This document shows, piece by piece, positions 1 to 6,946 of a stretch of DNA of 10,935 bases. Within the stretch, counting starts at the first letter, position 1; each line of letters begins with the position of its first letter. Source of the DNA: JBHHXR01 sp046757205 (GTDB taxonomy: Bacteria; Pseudomonadota; Alphaproteobacteria; Rhodobacterales; Rhodobacteraceae); NCBI GenBank assembly GCA_046757205.1, contig JBHHXR010000114.1:1-10935 (forward strand), written 5' to 3'. The position numbers and the translations under genes were made by a program. The notes beneath the pieces were generated by a model. The model did no database searches. It saw nothing but the letters and a program-made list of their open reading frames with translations, and was not told where the DNA came from.

Positions 1-412
1 CATCGGCGGGATTGAAGGAATACGGGTTGTTGATGCCGCAGCAGCTCACGTTGATGAAATCCGCCACGGCGCCATAGTTGATCCGGTCGAGGACGTTGCC
101 GACGGCGCCGCCGATGATCAGCCCGACACTGACCGGAACGACCGCGCCGCGCTGGCGGCGCACCCAGACCAGCAACGCGCAGACGATCAGGATGGCAGCG
201 GTCGACAGGATATAGCGCGTGGTCTCCGCGTCGCCGCCGAACAGCCCGAAGTTGATGCCCCGGTTCCAGGCCATGCGCAGGTTGAAAAACGGCGGATACA
301 CGTCGACCGACACGCGCGAGCGCAGATCCATCCATTCGACGATCCAGATCTTGGACAGCCGGTCGATCCAGAACACGATGAATGCGGCAATGAAAACGCG
401 GGCAAAGGCCAT
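1..412 (-). CDS. lspA: Lipoprotein signal peptidase (signal peptidase II), 3' end cut by window edge
   Basis: This inner-membrane aspartyl protease removes the signal peptide of diacylglyceryl-prolipoproteins. The first 137 residues are visible and the C-terminus lies beyond position 1. A hydrophobic N-terminal helix (about residues 6–16) runs into DRLSK at 17–21, the usual DxxSK motif. NRGINFG at 50–56 matches the family NxGxxFG motif. GGAVGNVLDR at 101–110 and VADFI at 116–120 follow, and FNPAD at 133–137 ends at the edge. The conserved aspartates 109, 118 and 137 are all present; by the known structure the catalytic pair should be 118 and 137. The loop with Cys-Cys-Gly-Ile at 124–127 resembles alphaproteobacterial LspA proteins as I remember them. 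I chose the ATG at 412 because GGAGG lies 8 nt upstream; an in-frame ATG at 472 would add 20 residues but has no clear Shine-Dalgarno. It lies 87 nt after purH on the same strand, probably in the same transcript. Confidence 0.93.
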   Translation of the reverse strand, partial: MAFARVFIAAFIVFWIDRLSKIWIVEWMDLRSRVSVDVYPPFFNLRMAWNRGINFGLFGGDAETTRYILSTAAILIVCALLVWVRRQRGAVVPVSVGLIIGGAVGNVLDRINYGAVADFINVSCCGINNPYSFNPAD

Positions 413-420
413 CGGCTGCG

Positions 421-425
421 CCTCC
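421..425 (-). promoter_or_regulatory. Shine-Dalgarno site that decides the lspA start
   Basis: The minus strand reads ACGGAGG followed by 8 nt and then the ATG at 412. The alternative in-frame ATG at 472 is preceded by a pyrimidine-rich stretch with no purine-rich ribosome binding site. This supports translation from 412. Confidence 0.6.
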
Positions 426-499
426 GTCGGATCGGTCACGGGCGCGACACTAGAGACGCCCGCCGGAGCCATCAAGTAGGGCCGGGAAATGCCCCGCGA

Positions 500-2092
500 T
501 CAGTGCCGGAAATGCCGCATGCCGGTAAAGACCATGGCCAGACCGGCCTCGTCGGCGGCGGCGATAACCTCGTCGTCGCGCATCGAACCGCCGGGCTGGA
601 TGACCGCCGTCGCCCCGGCCTCGGCCGCCGCCAGCAGGCCGTCGGCGAACGGAAAAAAGGCGTCGGAAGCGACGACGGAGCCCCGCGCCGGCGGGGTCGC
701 CGTGCCCAGGGCGTCGGCCATGTCCTGCGATTTTCGGGCGGCGATGCGGGTGGAATCCACCCGGCTCATCTGCCCGGCCCCGATGCCGACCGTGGCAGCG
801 TCCCTTGCATAGACGATGGCGTTGGACTTGACGTGTTTCGCAACCCTCCAGGCGAACAGCATGTCGGACAGTTCGGCGTCGGTCGGCGCGCGCCTCGTGA
901 CGACCTTCAGATCACGCCGCCGCAGCTGCCCGTTGTCGCGGTCCTGCACCAGAAAGCCGCCCGAGACCTGGCGCCAGGTCTTGCCCGCCGCGGCGGCGTC
1001 CGGCAGGCCGCCGGTGGTCAGCAGGCGCAGGTTCTTTTTGGCGGCGAAAACCTCCTTCGCCCCGGCCTCGACCCCGGGGGCGATGACCACCTCGGTGAAA
1101 ACCCGGCTGATTTCGCCCGCGGTCTCGGCGTCAAGCCTGCCGTTCAGCGCCACGATGCCGCCGAAAGCGGACGTCCGGTCGCAGTCATAAGCGGCGCGAT
1201 AGGCGTCCAGCAGGGTCGCGCCGCGGGCCACGCCGCACGGGTTGGCGTGCTTGATGATGGCGCATGCCGGGCCGTCGGCCGGGTCGAACTCGGCGACCAG
1301 CTCGAAGGCCGCGTCGGTATCGTTGATGTTGTTGTAGCTGAGTTCCTTGCCCTGATGCTGGGTCGCCGTCGCAACACCGCGGCGCGTGCTGCCGTCGACA
1401 TAGAAGGCGGCGCGCTGGTGCGGGTTCTCGCCGTAGCGCAGGGTCTGGGCCAGGGTCCCGGCGACGGCGCGGCGGCGCGGCGCGTCCTGGTGCGTGGCCG
1501 TCGCCATCCAGCCCGAAACGGCAGCGTCGTAGGCGGCGGTGCGGGCATAGGCGATCTGCGCGAGGCGCTGGCGGAAGGCATGGGTCGTGGCGCCGTCATG
1601 GGCGTCGATCTCGGCGATGAGGGCGGCGTAGTCCTCGATGTCGACCACGGTGGCGACGAAGCCGTGGTTCTTGGCCGCGGCGCGGATCATCGCCGGGCCG
1701 CCGATGTCGATGTTCTCGATGGCCCCGGCGTAGTCGGCGCCGGCGGCGACCGTCGCTTCGAACGGGTAGAGGTTGACCACGAGCAGATCGATGGCGGCAA
1801 TGCCGTGCTCCTCCATCGCCCGCCGGTGATCGGGGTCGTCGCGCAGCGCCAGGAGCCCGCCATGCACCATCGGGTGCAGGGTCTTGACGCGCCCGCCCAT
1901 CATTTCGGGAAATCTCGTGATCTCGGAAACGTCCTTCGCCGCCAGCCCGGCGGCGCGCAGCGCCGCGGCGGTGCCGCCGGTGGACAGCAGCTCGACACCG
2001 CGCCCGGCCAGCGCCCGCCCGAGATCTTCGAGCCCGGTCTTGTCGGAAACGGAAATCAGCGCGCGCCGGAGCGGCTGGAGATTGTCGGTCAT
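500..2092 (-). CDS. purH: Bifunctional AICAR formyltransferase / IMP cyclohydrolase
   Basis: This cytosolic enzyme performs the last two steps of de novo purine synthesis: formylation of AICAR with 10-formyltetrahydrofolate, then cyclisation of FAICAR to IMP. The 530 residues match the usual family length. The N-terminal cyclohydrolase domain (about 1–200) carries SDKTG at 16–20, GGRVKTLHP at 66–74 and NIDIGGPAMIRAAAKN at 127–142. The C-terminal formyltransferase domain carries LRYGENPHQ at 218–226, KELSYNNINDTDAA at 249–262, the catalytic Lys-His pair in KHANPCG at 281–287, DRTSAFGG at 305–312, and the typical C-terminal FTGMRHFRH. The ATG start has GAGG upstream with a spacer of about 8 nt. 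It begins 26 nt after the heparinase-like gene, so co-transcription is likely. The reading frame is intact, with no sign of truncation or transfer. Confidence 0.98.
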   Translation of the reverse strand: MTDNLQPLRRALISVSDKTGLEDLGRALAGRGVELLSTGGTAAALRAAGLAAKDVSEITRFPEMMGGRVKTLHPMVHGGLLALRDDPDHRRAMEEHGIAAIDLLVVNLYPFEATVAAGADYAGAIENIDIGGPAMIRAAAKNHGFVATVVDIEDYAALIAEIDAHDGATTHAFRQRLAQIAYARTAAYDAAVSGWMATATHQDAPRRRAVAGTLAQTLRYGENPHQRAAFYVDGSTRRGVATATQHQGKELSYNNINDTDAAFELVAEFDPADGPACAIIKHANPCGVARGATLLDAYRAAYDCDRTSAFGGIVALNGRLDAETAGEISRVFTEVVIAPGVEAGAKEVFAAKKNLRLLTTGGLPDAAAAGKTWRQVSGGFLVQDRDNGQLRRRDLKVVTRRAPTDAELSDMLFAWRVAKHVKSNAIVYARDAATVGIGAGQMSRVDSTRIAARKSQDMADALGTATPPARGSVVASDAFFPFADGLLAAAEAGATAVIQPGGSMRDDEVIAAADEAGLAMVFTGMRHFRH

Positions 2093-2118
2093 GCGGTTGG
2101 TCCTCGGTTAGCGGCAGG

Positions 2119-3936
2119 TCAATCGGTTGATGACGGGTCGGGCGCGTCGGCGTCCGGTTCATAGTCTCGGATGCTGCGGTGGCCGTCCTCGGTGCGCTCC
2201 AGCACCCAGTTGACCTGCCCGGAATGGTTGACGGCGCGCGCCGAGACGATGATCTGCCTGGTGTTGCGCGGCTTTACGCGGCTCTGGTCGAGATAGGCGC
2301 TGCTGGTCAGGTCGAGCGAGCCGCCGGACTGCCGGAACACCCAGGTCTCGCCGCTCTTCAGCCGTAACGACACCGCGCGGCCGCCCATGCCCAGCTCGGC
2401 CTCGACATCGGGATGAATGTGAAAATGGATGTGGTACATGACGCCCAGTTTCGGCGCGCCGGCGACATAGCGGTCGTAGGTAGCCCTGTGGGTTTCGTCC
2501 TGAGCGATCAGCGTGTCCTCGCCCCGGACCTCGCTGCCGCTGGAATCGAGAAACAGCCTGCGCTCGTGAATCAGGCCCTGATGCGGCGCGTAGCCGTCAT
2601 GCGTTGCCAGAATCCACACGCCCGTAAGGTCCTGTGCACGCTGGAAGGTAACGTGGCGCGGGCCGCTGGTCAGCCGTTCGCCGAAGGTTCTTCCGACGAA
2701 TCCGCCCGGCGCGAACTGCGAACTGGAGACCCGTTCTATCCCCACCGTGCTGTGCGCCGCCGTGGCGCGCGCGGCGCGGCGCCAGGTCGGGCCGAAACGG
2801 TAGCCCGGGCCGCAGTTGACGATGACCGGCCGGCGACCGCTCGACATCTCGAAGGCGAGCGTTCCGGCGTGCGCTTCGGCGGAATAATCGACCGCCGCCG
2901 GCACCGCGCAGTCGATTACCAGCTTGGTGCGGCCGGCGGCGATCTGGGCGAATCCCATGGCCAGATCCTCGCGCCTGCCGCTGCGGATGCCGGCGTCGGA
3001 AAGGGCCTGGTCGAGCCTGCCTTCGCGGCCGCGGCCGCCGCCGTTGAACCGCGCCAGCGAGCCGTCGCCGAGCCGCAGGGCCCGCAGCGTCGGCGCAATC
3101 CGCTCGATCGCGGCCTGGTGGCGCGGATCGACTGTCCTGCCGGTGTCGGTCAGGGTGCGGGCCGCCCAGGTCAGCAGCGTGAACACTTCCATCAGCTCTT
3201 CGGGGTTGCGGCTGGGAATGCCGCCGTCCTTGTCGATGCGTCTTTCGCATTCGCGGCCCATCGCGCGGACCGCCGGCGCCAGAACGCGTTCACGGCCCTC
3301 GATGGCGAGACCGGCGTAGATCAGTCCCGTCAGTGCCTCGAATCGGCTCAGCCCGGGCGGCGCCGAATGCCAGCTTCCGGCGAGATAGTTGATCTGCCGG
3401 CCGAGCGAGCGGAAAAAGCGCGGCGACGCCTCGCTGTCGATGCCGCGCAGCAGGAAAGTGGCGTGGCTGATCCAGCGCACGACGCGTCGACCGGTCACGC
3501 CCGGCGTCCAGCCCGGACCGCGCCCTTTCCCGTAACGGCCTATCCAGTCCAGAAGCCACGTCTGGACCAGCCGCCGCGACGGCCGGTCGCCGATGGCGGC
3601 GAGATCGTCGAGCCAGCCGAAACCATGCAGTTCGTCGGCGAAATGCTCGTCCGGAACAGGCGCATCCCAGATATTGCCTTGGGCGATTTCGACCAGGTGG
3701 CCGGCAAGAAAGAGGTTCCCCCCCTCGATCTGTTTTCCCGCGGCATAGGAACCGATGCTGCGCGGTTCCGGGTAGTACTGAAAGGCCTTGGGGGTGCGTC
3801 CCGCCCGCGCGGTCCGGGCCCGCCAGCCGTTGCGGACCCGGGCGAAGGCGCGGCGGATGCGGGTCGCGACTGCCTTGAGTGTCCAGAGAGCGGGTGGCAT
3901 GCCTGCGGGTGCTCGGTTCGAGTGGGTCACCGGCAC
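2119..3936 (-). CDS. Heparinase II/III family protein
   Basis: This 605-aa protein resembles the heparinase II/III-family proteins found between rsmB and purH in many alphaproteobacteria; their substrate is not established to my knowledge. The N-terminal half is a probable helical alpha/alpha-toroid, with HGFGWLDDL at 104–112, WHSAPPGLSRFEALTGLIYAGLA at 189–211, a DGGIPSRNP motif at 237–245 and DGSLARFNG at 291–299. The C-terminal beta-rich heparinase domain starts around 325 and includes AHAGTLAFEMSSGRRP at 355–370, the NCG at 374–376 and ARATAAHST at 389–397. A histidine-rich stretch YHIHFHIHPD lies at 501–510. I see no hydrophobic signal peptide or membrane helix at the N-terminus, which is basic instead, so export is not evident. 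The start is GTG at 3936, 21 nt after the rsmB stop; an in-frame ATG at 3900 (Met13) is a plausible alternative, and neither has a strong ribosome binding site. The exact reaction cannot be told from sequence. Confidence 0.88.
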   Translation of the reverse strand: MPVTHSNRAPAGMPPALWTLKAVATRIRRAFARVRNGWRARTARAGRTPKAFQYYPEPRSIGSYAAGKQIEGGNLFLAGHLVEIAQGNIWDAPVPDEHFADELHGFGWLDDLAAIGDRPSRRLVQTWLLDWIGRYGKGRGPGWTPGVTGRRVVRWISHATFLLRGIDSEASPRFFRSLGRQINYLAGSWHSAPPGLSRFEALTGLIYAGLAIEGRERVLAPAVRAMGRECERRIDKDGGIPSRNPEELMEVFTLLTWAARTLTDTGRTVDPRHQAAIERIAPTLRALRLGDGSLARFNGGGRGREGRLDQALSDAGIRSGRREDLAMGFAQIAAGRTKLVIDCAVPAAVDYSAEAHAGTLAFEMSSGRRPVIVNCGPGYRFGPTWRRAARATAAHSTVGIERVSSSQFAPGGFVGRTFGERLTSGPRHVTFQRAQDLTGVWILATHDGYAPHQGLIHERRLFLDSSGSEVRGEDTLIAQDETHRATYDRYVAGAPKLGVMYHIHFHIHPDVEAELGMGGRAVSLRLKSGETWVFRQSGGSLDLTSSAYLDQSRVKPRNTRQIIVSARAVNHSGQVNWVLERTEDGHRSIRDYEPDADAPDPSSTD

Positions 3937-3957
3937 CTTCCGCCGGTGTGGCGGGTG

Positions 3958-5256
3958 TTACCCCGCTGCGGTCGGCTTTTCCAGCGCTATCGCGAAAAAT
4001 CCGTCCATGCCGCCCAGTTCCGGCCAGTAGTCGGGGCGCAGCCTCAGCCCGCCCTCCGGGCCGATCCAGGCCGGGTCCAGACCGGCCACGCCATCCGGCG
4101 CAACCGCGTGCCAGCCGCGGTGTCGCCCAAGAAACGCCCGTGCCTGGTCTTCCCCCTCCGCCGGGAGCAGCGAGCAGGTGCAGAACACCATCCGGCCGCC
4201 GGGGTTCAGCCAGCCGGCGGCGCGCTCGAGCAGCGCCGACTGAAGCGCCGTCAACTCGGCGATGGCGGCGTCCGGACGGACGAACGGCAGGTCGGGATGG
4301 CGCCGGATGGTGCCGGTGGCCGAACAGGGCGCGTCGATCAGGATCGCGTCGAAGTGCCGGGGCGGCGACCACGCCAGCGCGTCGGCGGCGGCAAGTTCGG
4401 CCTTCAGCCCGGTGCGCGCCAGATTCTCGTCCACCCGCGACAGCCGCTGCGCCGAGACGTCAAGCGCCGTGACCTGCGCGCCTGCCGCGGCGAGCTGCAT
4501 GGTCTTGCCGCCGGGCGCCGCGCAGAGATCGAGCGCTCGCCGGCCTTCGATATCGGGCAGAAGCCGCGCCGGAACCGCGGCGGCGGCATCCTGAACCCAC
4601 CATGCGCCCTCGGCAAACCCCGGCAGGGCGGAAACCTGACCGCCGCGCCGAAGCCGAAGGCTGCCGGTCGGCAGGACGTCGGCGCCGAGAACGCCGGCCC
4701 ACTGCGCCGCGCCGGCGGCATCTCTCAGCGTCAGGTCGAGCGGCGCGCCGGCGGCGTGGGCCGCTTCGATCCGCATGAGCGCGCCCTTGCCCCATGCCTT
4801 GCGCAGGCGCTTGCGCAGCGGCGGCGGCAGGGTTTGCGCGCGATGGGCCGACCACAGCGCCGGCCCTTCGCCGGCGATCCTGCGGGCGACCGCGTTGACC
4901 AGACCGGCGTGACGTTTTGCCTCAGGTTCGGATTTCACGATCCGCACCGCGGAATCCACGGCGCCATGCGCTGCGCTGCCGACGACAAGCAGCTCCGCGG
5001 CAGCGAGGCGAAGGGCGTCGCGCACCGCTGGCGGCGGCGGCCGGTCGAGGAACCGGTCGAGCACCGCGTCGATCGGCTGGAGGTGCCGCAGAACCGCTGT
5101 TGCCAGCATCTGCGCGCGCGCCCGCTCCTGCGGCGCCAACGCGGCCAGCGGCGAATCCCGGCCGGCCGCGAGGTCCGACATCATGCGGCGGTTCGCAAGG
5201 ACGCCGTGCACAAGCGTGATGGCGGCTTTCCGGGCGGCGAGCCCCGGTGCGCTCAC
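3958..5256 (-). CDS. rsmB: RsmB-family 16S rRNA cytosine-C5 methyltransferase
   Basis: This is a SAM-dependent RNA m5C methyltransferase of the RsmB/NOP family; RsmB itself modifies C967 of 16S rRNA. Its 432 residues match family length. An N-terminal NusB-like RNA-binding domain (about 1–145) includes LRLAAAELL at 82–90 and VNAVARRI at 120–127. The Rossmann methyltransferase domain carries the SAM-binding motif DLCAAPGGKT at 243–252, DAPCSATGTIRRHPDL at 308–323 with the conserved Cys311, and CTCSL at 359–363 with Cys361, the expected catalytic nucleophile. The GTG start overlaps the htpX stop as GTGA, and no strong Shine-Dalgarno precedes it, so translation probably depends on ribosomes finishing htpX. 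The name rsmB is the best fit, although alphaproteobacterial paralogues with other rRNA targets cannot be excluded. Confidence 0.9.
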   Translation of the reverse strand: MSAPGLAARKAAITLVHGVLANRRMMSDLAAGRDSPLAALAPQERARAQMLATAVLRHLQPIDAVLDRFLDRPPPPAVRDALRLAAAELLVVGSAAHGAVDSAVRIVKSEPEAKRHAGLVNAVARRIAGEGPALWSAHRAQTLPPPLRKRLRKAWGKGALMRIEAAHAAGAPLDLTLRDAAGAAQWAGVLGADVLPTGSLRLRRGGQVSALPGFAEGAWWVQDAAAAVPARLLPDIEGRRALDLCAAPGGKTMQLAAAGAQVTALDVSAQRLSRVDENLARTGLKAELAAADALAWSPPRHFDAILIDAPCSATGTIRRHPDLPFVRPDAAIAELTALQSALLERAAGWLNPGGRMVFCTCSLLPAEGEDQARAFLGRHRGWHAVAPDGVAGLDPAWIGPEGGLRLRPDYWPELGGMDGFFAIALEKPTAAG

Positions 5257-6182
5257 GTCCAGCGCCCGCGGCGGCGGCGCCGGACGACGGGTATCGGGCT
5301 CTTCCGGGTTTCGCTGCGGCGACGGGGCCGCGCGCCGGTGCTGCCATTCCCGGCGATTTCGCGCAGCGCGGCGATCCTGTTCTCCACGCTCGGGTGGGTC
5401 GAGAACAGGCTGTCCATGCGGGTTCCGGTCAGCGGGTTGACGATGAACATGTGCGCGGTGGCCGGATGGCGCTCGGCGCTCGGCAGTTCCACGCGCCGCG
5501 CATTGGCGGAAATCTTCGCCAGCGCCGAGGCCAGCGCCAGCGGCGCGCCGGATATCTCCGCCCCGGCACGGTCGGCGGAATATTCCCGCGTACGGCTGAT
5601 CAGCATCTGGATCAGCATCGCCGCGAAAGGCGCCAGCAATGCCGCCAGAATCACGCCGACGATACCCAGCGGCCCGCGGCCGCGCCCGCCGCCGAAAAAC
5701 AGGCCGAACTGGGCAAGCATGGAGATCGCGCCGGCGAACGTCGCCGCCACGGTCATGATCAGCGTGTCGCGGTTGCGGATATGGCCGAGCTCGTGGGCGA
5801 TGACGCCGGCCAGCTCGTCGGTGGAGAGCACGCGCATGATACCGGTGGTGACGGCCACGGCGGCGTTTTCCGGGCCGCGCCCGGTGGCGAAGGCGTTGGG
5901 CTGGTCGGAGCGGATGAGGTAGACCTTCGGCATCGGCAGACCGGCATTGGCCGCCAGCCGCTCGACCAGACGGTACAACTCCGGCGCACCGGCGCGGGTG
6001 ACCGGCTCGGCGTTGTGCATGGCCAGCACCATCCGGTCGGAATTCCAGAACGCCAGGGCGTTGGTCGCGAGCGCGAAGGCGAAGGCGAGGAGCATGCCGC
6101 CGGTGCCCCCGATCAGGTATCCCACGCCCATGAAGAGCGCCGTCATCGCCGCCAGAAGCAGCATCGTCTTGGTCGTGTTCAT
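5253..6182 (-). CDS. htpX: Membrane zinc metalloprotease HtpX (M48 family)
   Basis: This inner-membrane protease takes part in quality control of misfolded membrane proteins together with FtsH in well-studied bacteria. From the chosen ATG at 6182 it has 309 residues. Two N-terminal membrane helices lie at about 7–22 and 28–46, followed by the cytoplasmic zinc site HELGH at 130–134 with its catalytic glutamate, two further hydrophobic segments (about 141–164 and 172–195), and the third zinc ligand Glu200 in REYSADRAGA at 199–208. The C-terminal motif THPSVENRIAAL is at 262–273. After about residue 280 comes an unusual tail very rich in arginine (RPRRR, then RRRRRGR at 301–307). The 6182 start is favoured by GGAGG 5 nt upstream; an in-frame ATG at 6230 would add 16 non-typical residues and nearly remove the divergent promoter region. 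It ends in a 4-nt overlap with rsmB and is the first gene of its cluster. Confidence 0.96.
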   Translation of the reverse strand: MNTTKTMLLLAAMTALFMGVGYLIGGTGGMLLAFAFALATNALAFWNSDRMVLAMHNAEPVTRAGAPELYRLVERLAANAGLPMPKVYLIRSDQPNAFATGRGPENAAVAVTTGIMRVLSTDELAGVIAHELGHIRNRDTLIMTVAATFAGAISMLAQFGLFFGGGRGRGPLGIVGVILAALLAPFAAMLIQMLISRTREYSADRAGAEISGAPLALASALAKISANARRVELPSAERHPATAHMFIVNPLTGTRMDSLFSTHPSVENRIAALREIAGNGSTGARPRRRSETRKSPIPVVRRRRRGRWT

Positions 6183-6187
6183 GGCTC

Positions 6188-6192
6188 CCTCC
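6188..6192 (-). promoter_or_regulatory. Shine-Dalgarno site that decides the htpX start
   Basis: The minus strand reads GGAGG, then 5 nt, then the ATG at 6182. This fixes the start at the Met that precedes the first membrane helix, not at the upstream ATG at 6230. Confidence 0.6.
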
Positions 6193-6208
6193 GGCCCTTG
6201 CCGGGCCG
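6192..6208. other. Small GC hairpin between the divergent genes, abutting the htpX ribosome binding site
   Basis: CGGCCC and GGGCCG form a perfect 6-bp inverted repeat around a 5-nt loop. On the htpX strand the 3' arm ends exactly where GGAGG begins, so if transcription starts upstream it would fold directly beside the ribosome binding site. No T-run follows in either direction, so it is not an intrinsic terminator. A role in htpX translation is only inference. Confidence 0.35.
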
Positions 6209-6227
6209 CTGCCTTCAGCACTATCAT
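6198..6227 (+). promoter_or_regulatory. Candidate sigma-70-type promoter for the SDHAF4-like gene
   Basis: TTGCCG at 6198–6203 (4 of 6 matches to the -35 consensus) and TATCAT at 6222–6227 (5 of 6 matches to the -10 consensus) are separated by 18 nt. The predicted transcript would start near 6234, leaving a leader of about 17 nt that contains the GAGAGG ribosome binding site. It is found by eye only, in a 68-bp divergent intergenic space where a promoter must lie. I found no equally good pair for htpX on the other strand. Confidence 0.4.
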
Positions 6228-6250
6228 CACGTGTCGGTCAGAGAGGATAT

Positions 6251-6439
6251 ATGTCAGCCGCCGAGACAGAAAAAGAGGCCCGCCTGCGCGAGGCGGCAGA
6301 GCGCGCCCTGAAAGAGGCCGAGGCGCGCCGCCGCGCGGCGAAGGAACCCGACAGGCCGCCGGAGCTGGGCGGGCGCGACGGACCGGACCCGGTGCGCTAC
6401 GGCGACTGGGAAAAAAAGGGCATCCTGTCGGACTTCTGA
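6251..6439 (+). CDS. SDHAF4-like succinate dehydrogenase assembly factor (DUF1674)
   Basis: This small protein of 62 residues belongs to the DUF1674/SDHAF4 family. Its mitochondrial members bind the flavinated SdhA subunit and help it join SdhB in complex II; the bacterial ones are presumed to act the same way. The family signature fills the C-terminus: GGRDGPDPVRYGDWEKKG at 40–57 followed by the terminal SDF at 60–62. The first 35 residues are a charged Ala/Glu/Arg/Lys stretch likely to be helical, and there is no membrane segment. GAGAGG lies 4 nt before the ATG. It is divergent from htpX across 68 bp and probably has its own promoter. No succinate dehydrogenase genes are in the window, so the function rests on the motif alone. 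Confidence 0.9.
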   Translation: MSAAETEKEARLREAAERALKEAEARRRAAKEPDRPPELGGRDGPDPVRYGDWEKKGILSDF

Positions 6440-6459
6440 TTTCCCGCGCGGCCGAGGCG

Positions 6460-6472
6460 TAACAATTCGTTA
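6460..6472. repeat. Imperfect inverted repeat upstream of the PAS gene, possible operator
   Basis: TAACAATTCGTTA has perfect 4-nt arms TAAC/GTTA and 10 of 13 positions consistent with two-fold symmetry. It lies in the 75-nt gap between the SDHAF4-like stop and the PAS-gene ATG, in the only AT-rich patch of that gap. A weak -10-like TATCCT follows at 6486–6491. It could be an operator or chance. Confidence 0.25.
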
Positions 6473-6502
6473 GCCTGTCGGCGGCTATCCTGAGACGATT
6501 TC

Positions 6503-6508
6503 AGGAGG
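6503..6508 (+). promoter_or_regulatory. Strong Shine-Dalgarno site for the PAS-domain gene
   Basis: AGGAGG matches the anti-Shine-Dalgarno core perfectly and sits 6 nt before the ATG at 6515. It supports this small gene as real and efficiently translated. Confidence 0.7.
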
Positions 6509-6514
6509 CCGGCC

Positions 6515-6946
6515 ATGCTGCACGACGACCGCACCAGCAAGACCAGATCGGACAAGATCGAACGCAAGGGGCTGATGGCGGCGCTGGATGCCTCGCAGGC
6601 CCTGGTCTGGTTCGATCCCGACGGCCGGGTGGTCGATGTCAACGACAACGCGGTGACCATGTTCGGCTACGCCCAGCAGGAATTCATTCGCCTCGACTTC
6701 TTCGATCTTTGCGGAGAAAGCGCTTCGTCGCGCCGCTCGCTGGAACGGCAGTGGCTGCAGGTCGTTTCAGGCGAGCGCTGCAACGACGAGCGCAATTTCA
6801 TGACCCGCGACGGCAAGCGTCTCTGGGCTTCGGTCAGCTACGCCGCGCTGCGCAACGAATACAACCTGGCGCGCCGCGTGGTGGCGATATTCATCGACCT
6901 GACGCCGTGGTCGTGGAAGCCGCCGGATACCTCGCGGTTCTTCTGA
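6515..6946 (+). CDS. Single PAS-domain protein without an output domain
   Basis: This 143-residue protein is almost entirely one PAS fold (about 20–130), a sensory domain that binds small ligands or cofactors or mediates dimerisation. The start of the fold reads WFDPDGRVVDVNDNAVTMFGY at 32–52; the later part has a tryptophan at 80, a DGKRLWASVSY stretch at 99–109 and the closing VAIFIDLT at 123–130. This arrangement resembles the PAS units of Aer-like and methyl-accepting chemotaxis proteins more than those of histidine kinases. There is no membrane segment, kinase, GGDEF, chemoreceptor signalling or DNA-binding region; after the fold only a 13-residue tail ending in RFF remains. I checked the sequence beyond the stop and found no continuation in another frame, so it does not look like a frameshifted larger receptor. 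The perfect ribosome binding site supports the start. The ligand and partner are unknown. Confidence 0.85.
   Translation: MLHDDRTSKTRSDKIERKGLMAALDASQALVWFDPDGRVVDVNDNAVTMFGYAQQEFIRLDFFDLCGESASSRRSLERQWLQVVSGERCNDERNFMTRDGKRLWASVSYAALRNEYNLARRVVAIFIDLTPWSWKPPDTSRFF

Noticed and set aside
413..472. Longer lspA form starting at the ATG at 472
   Set aside because: No ribosome binding site precedes it, while the ATG at 412 has GGAGG at 8 nt. It is not fully excluded, because both starts leave the first helix intact.
503..2164. A 553-codon open frame on the + strand
   Set aside because: It is the antisense shadow of purH and shows no domain signature or convincing ribosome binding site.
3290..4372. 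A 360-codon minus-strand frame overlapping the rsmB and heparinase genes
   Set aside because: It is an alternative frame of two real genes on the same strand, rich in Arg/Ala/Pro, with no motif.
2413..5922. A 1169-codon open frame on the + strand
   Set aside because: It lies opposite heparinase, rsmB and htpX, crosses three real genes, and its translation is a low-complexity Arg/Gly/Ala/Pro mix with no motif. GC-rich codon bias on the coding strand keeps this antisense frame free of stops.
6183..6230. Longer htpX form starting at the ATG at 6230
   Set aside because: The extra 16 residues do not resemble an HtpX N-terminus, and the ATG at 6182 has an ideal GGAGG site 5 nt upstream.
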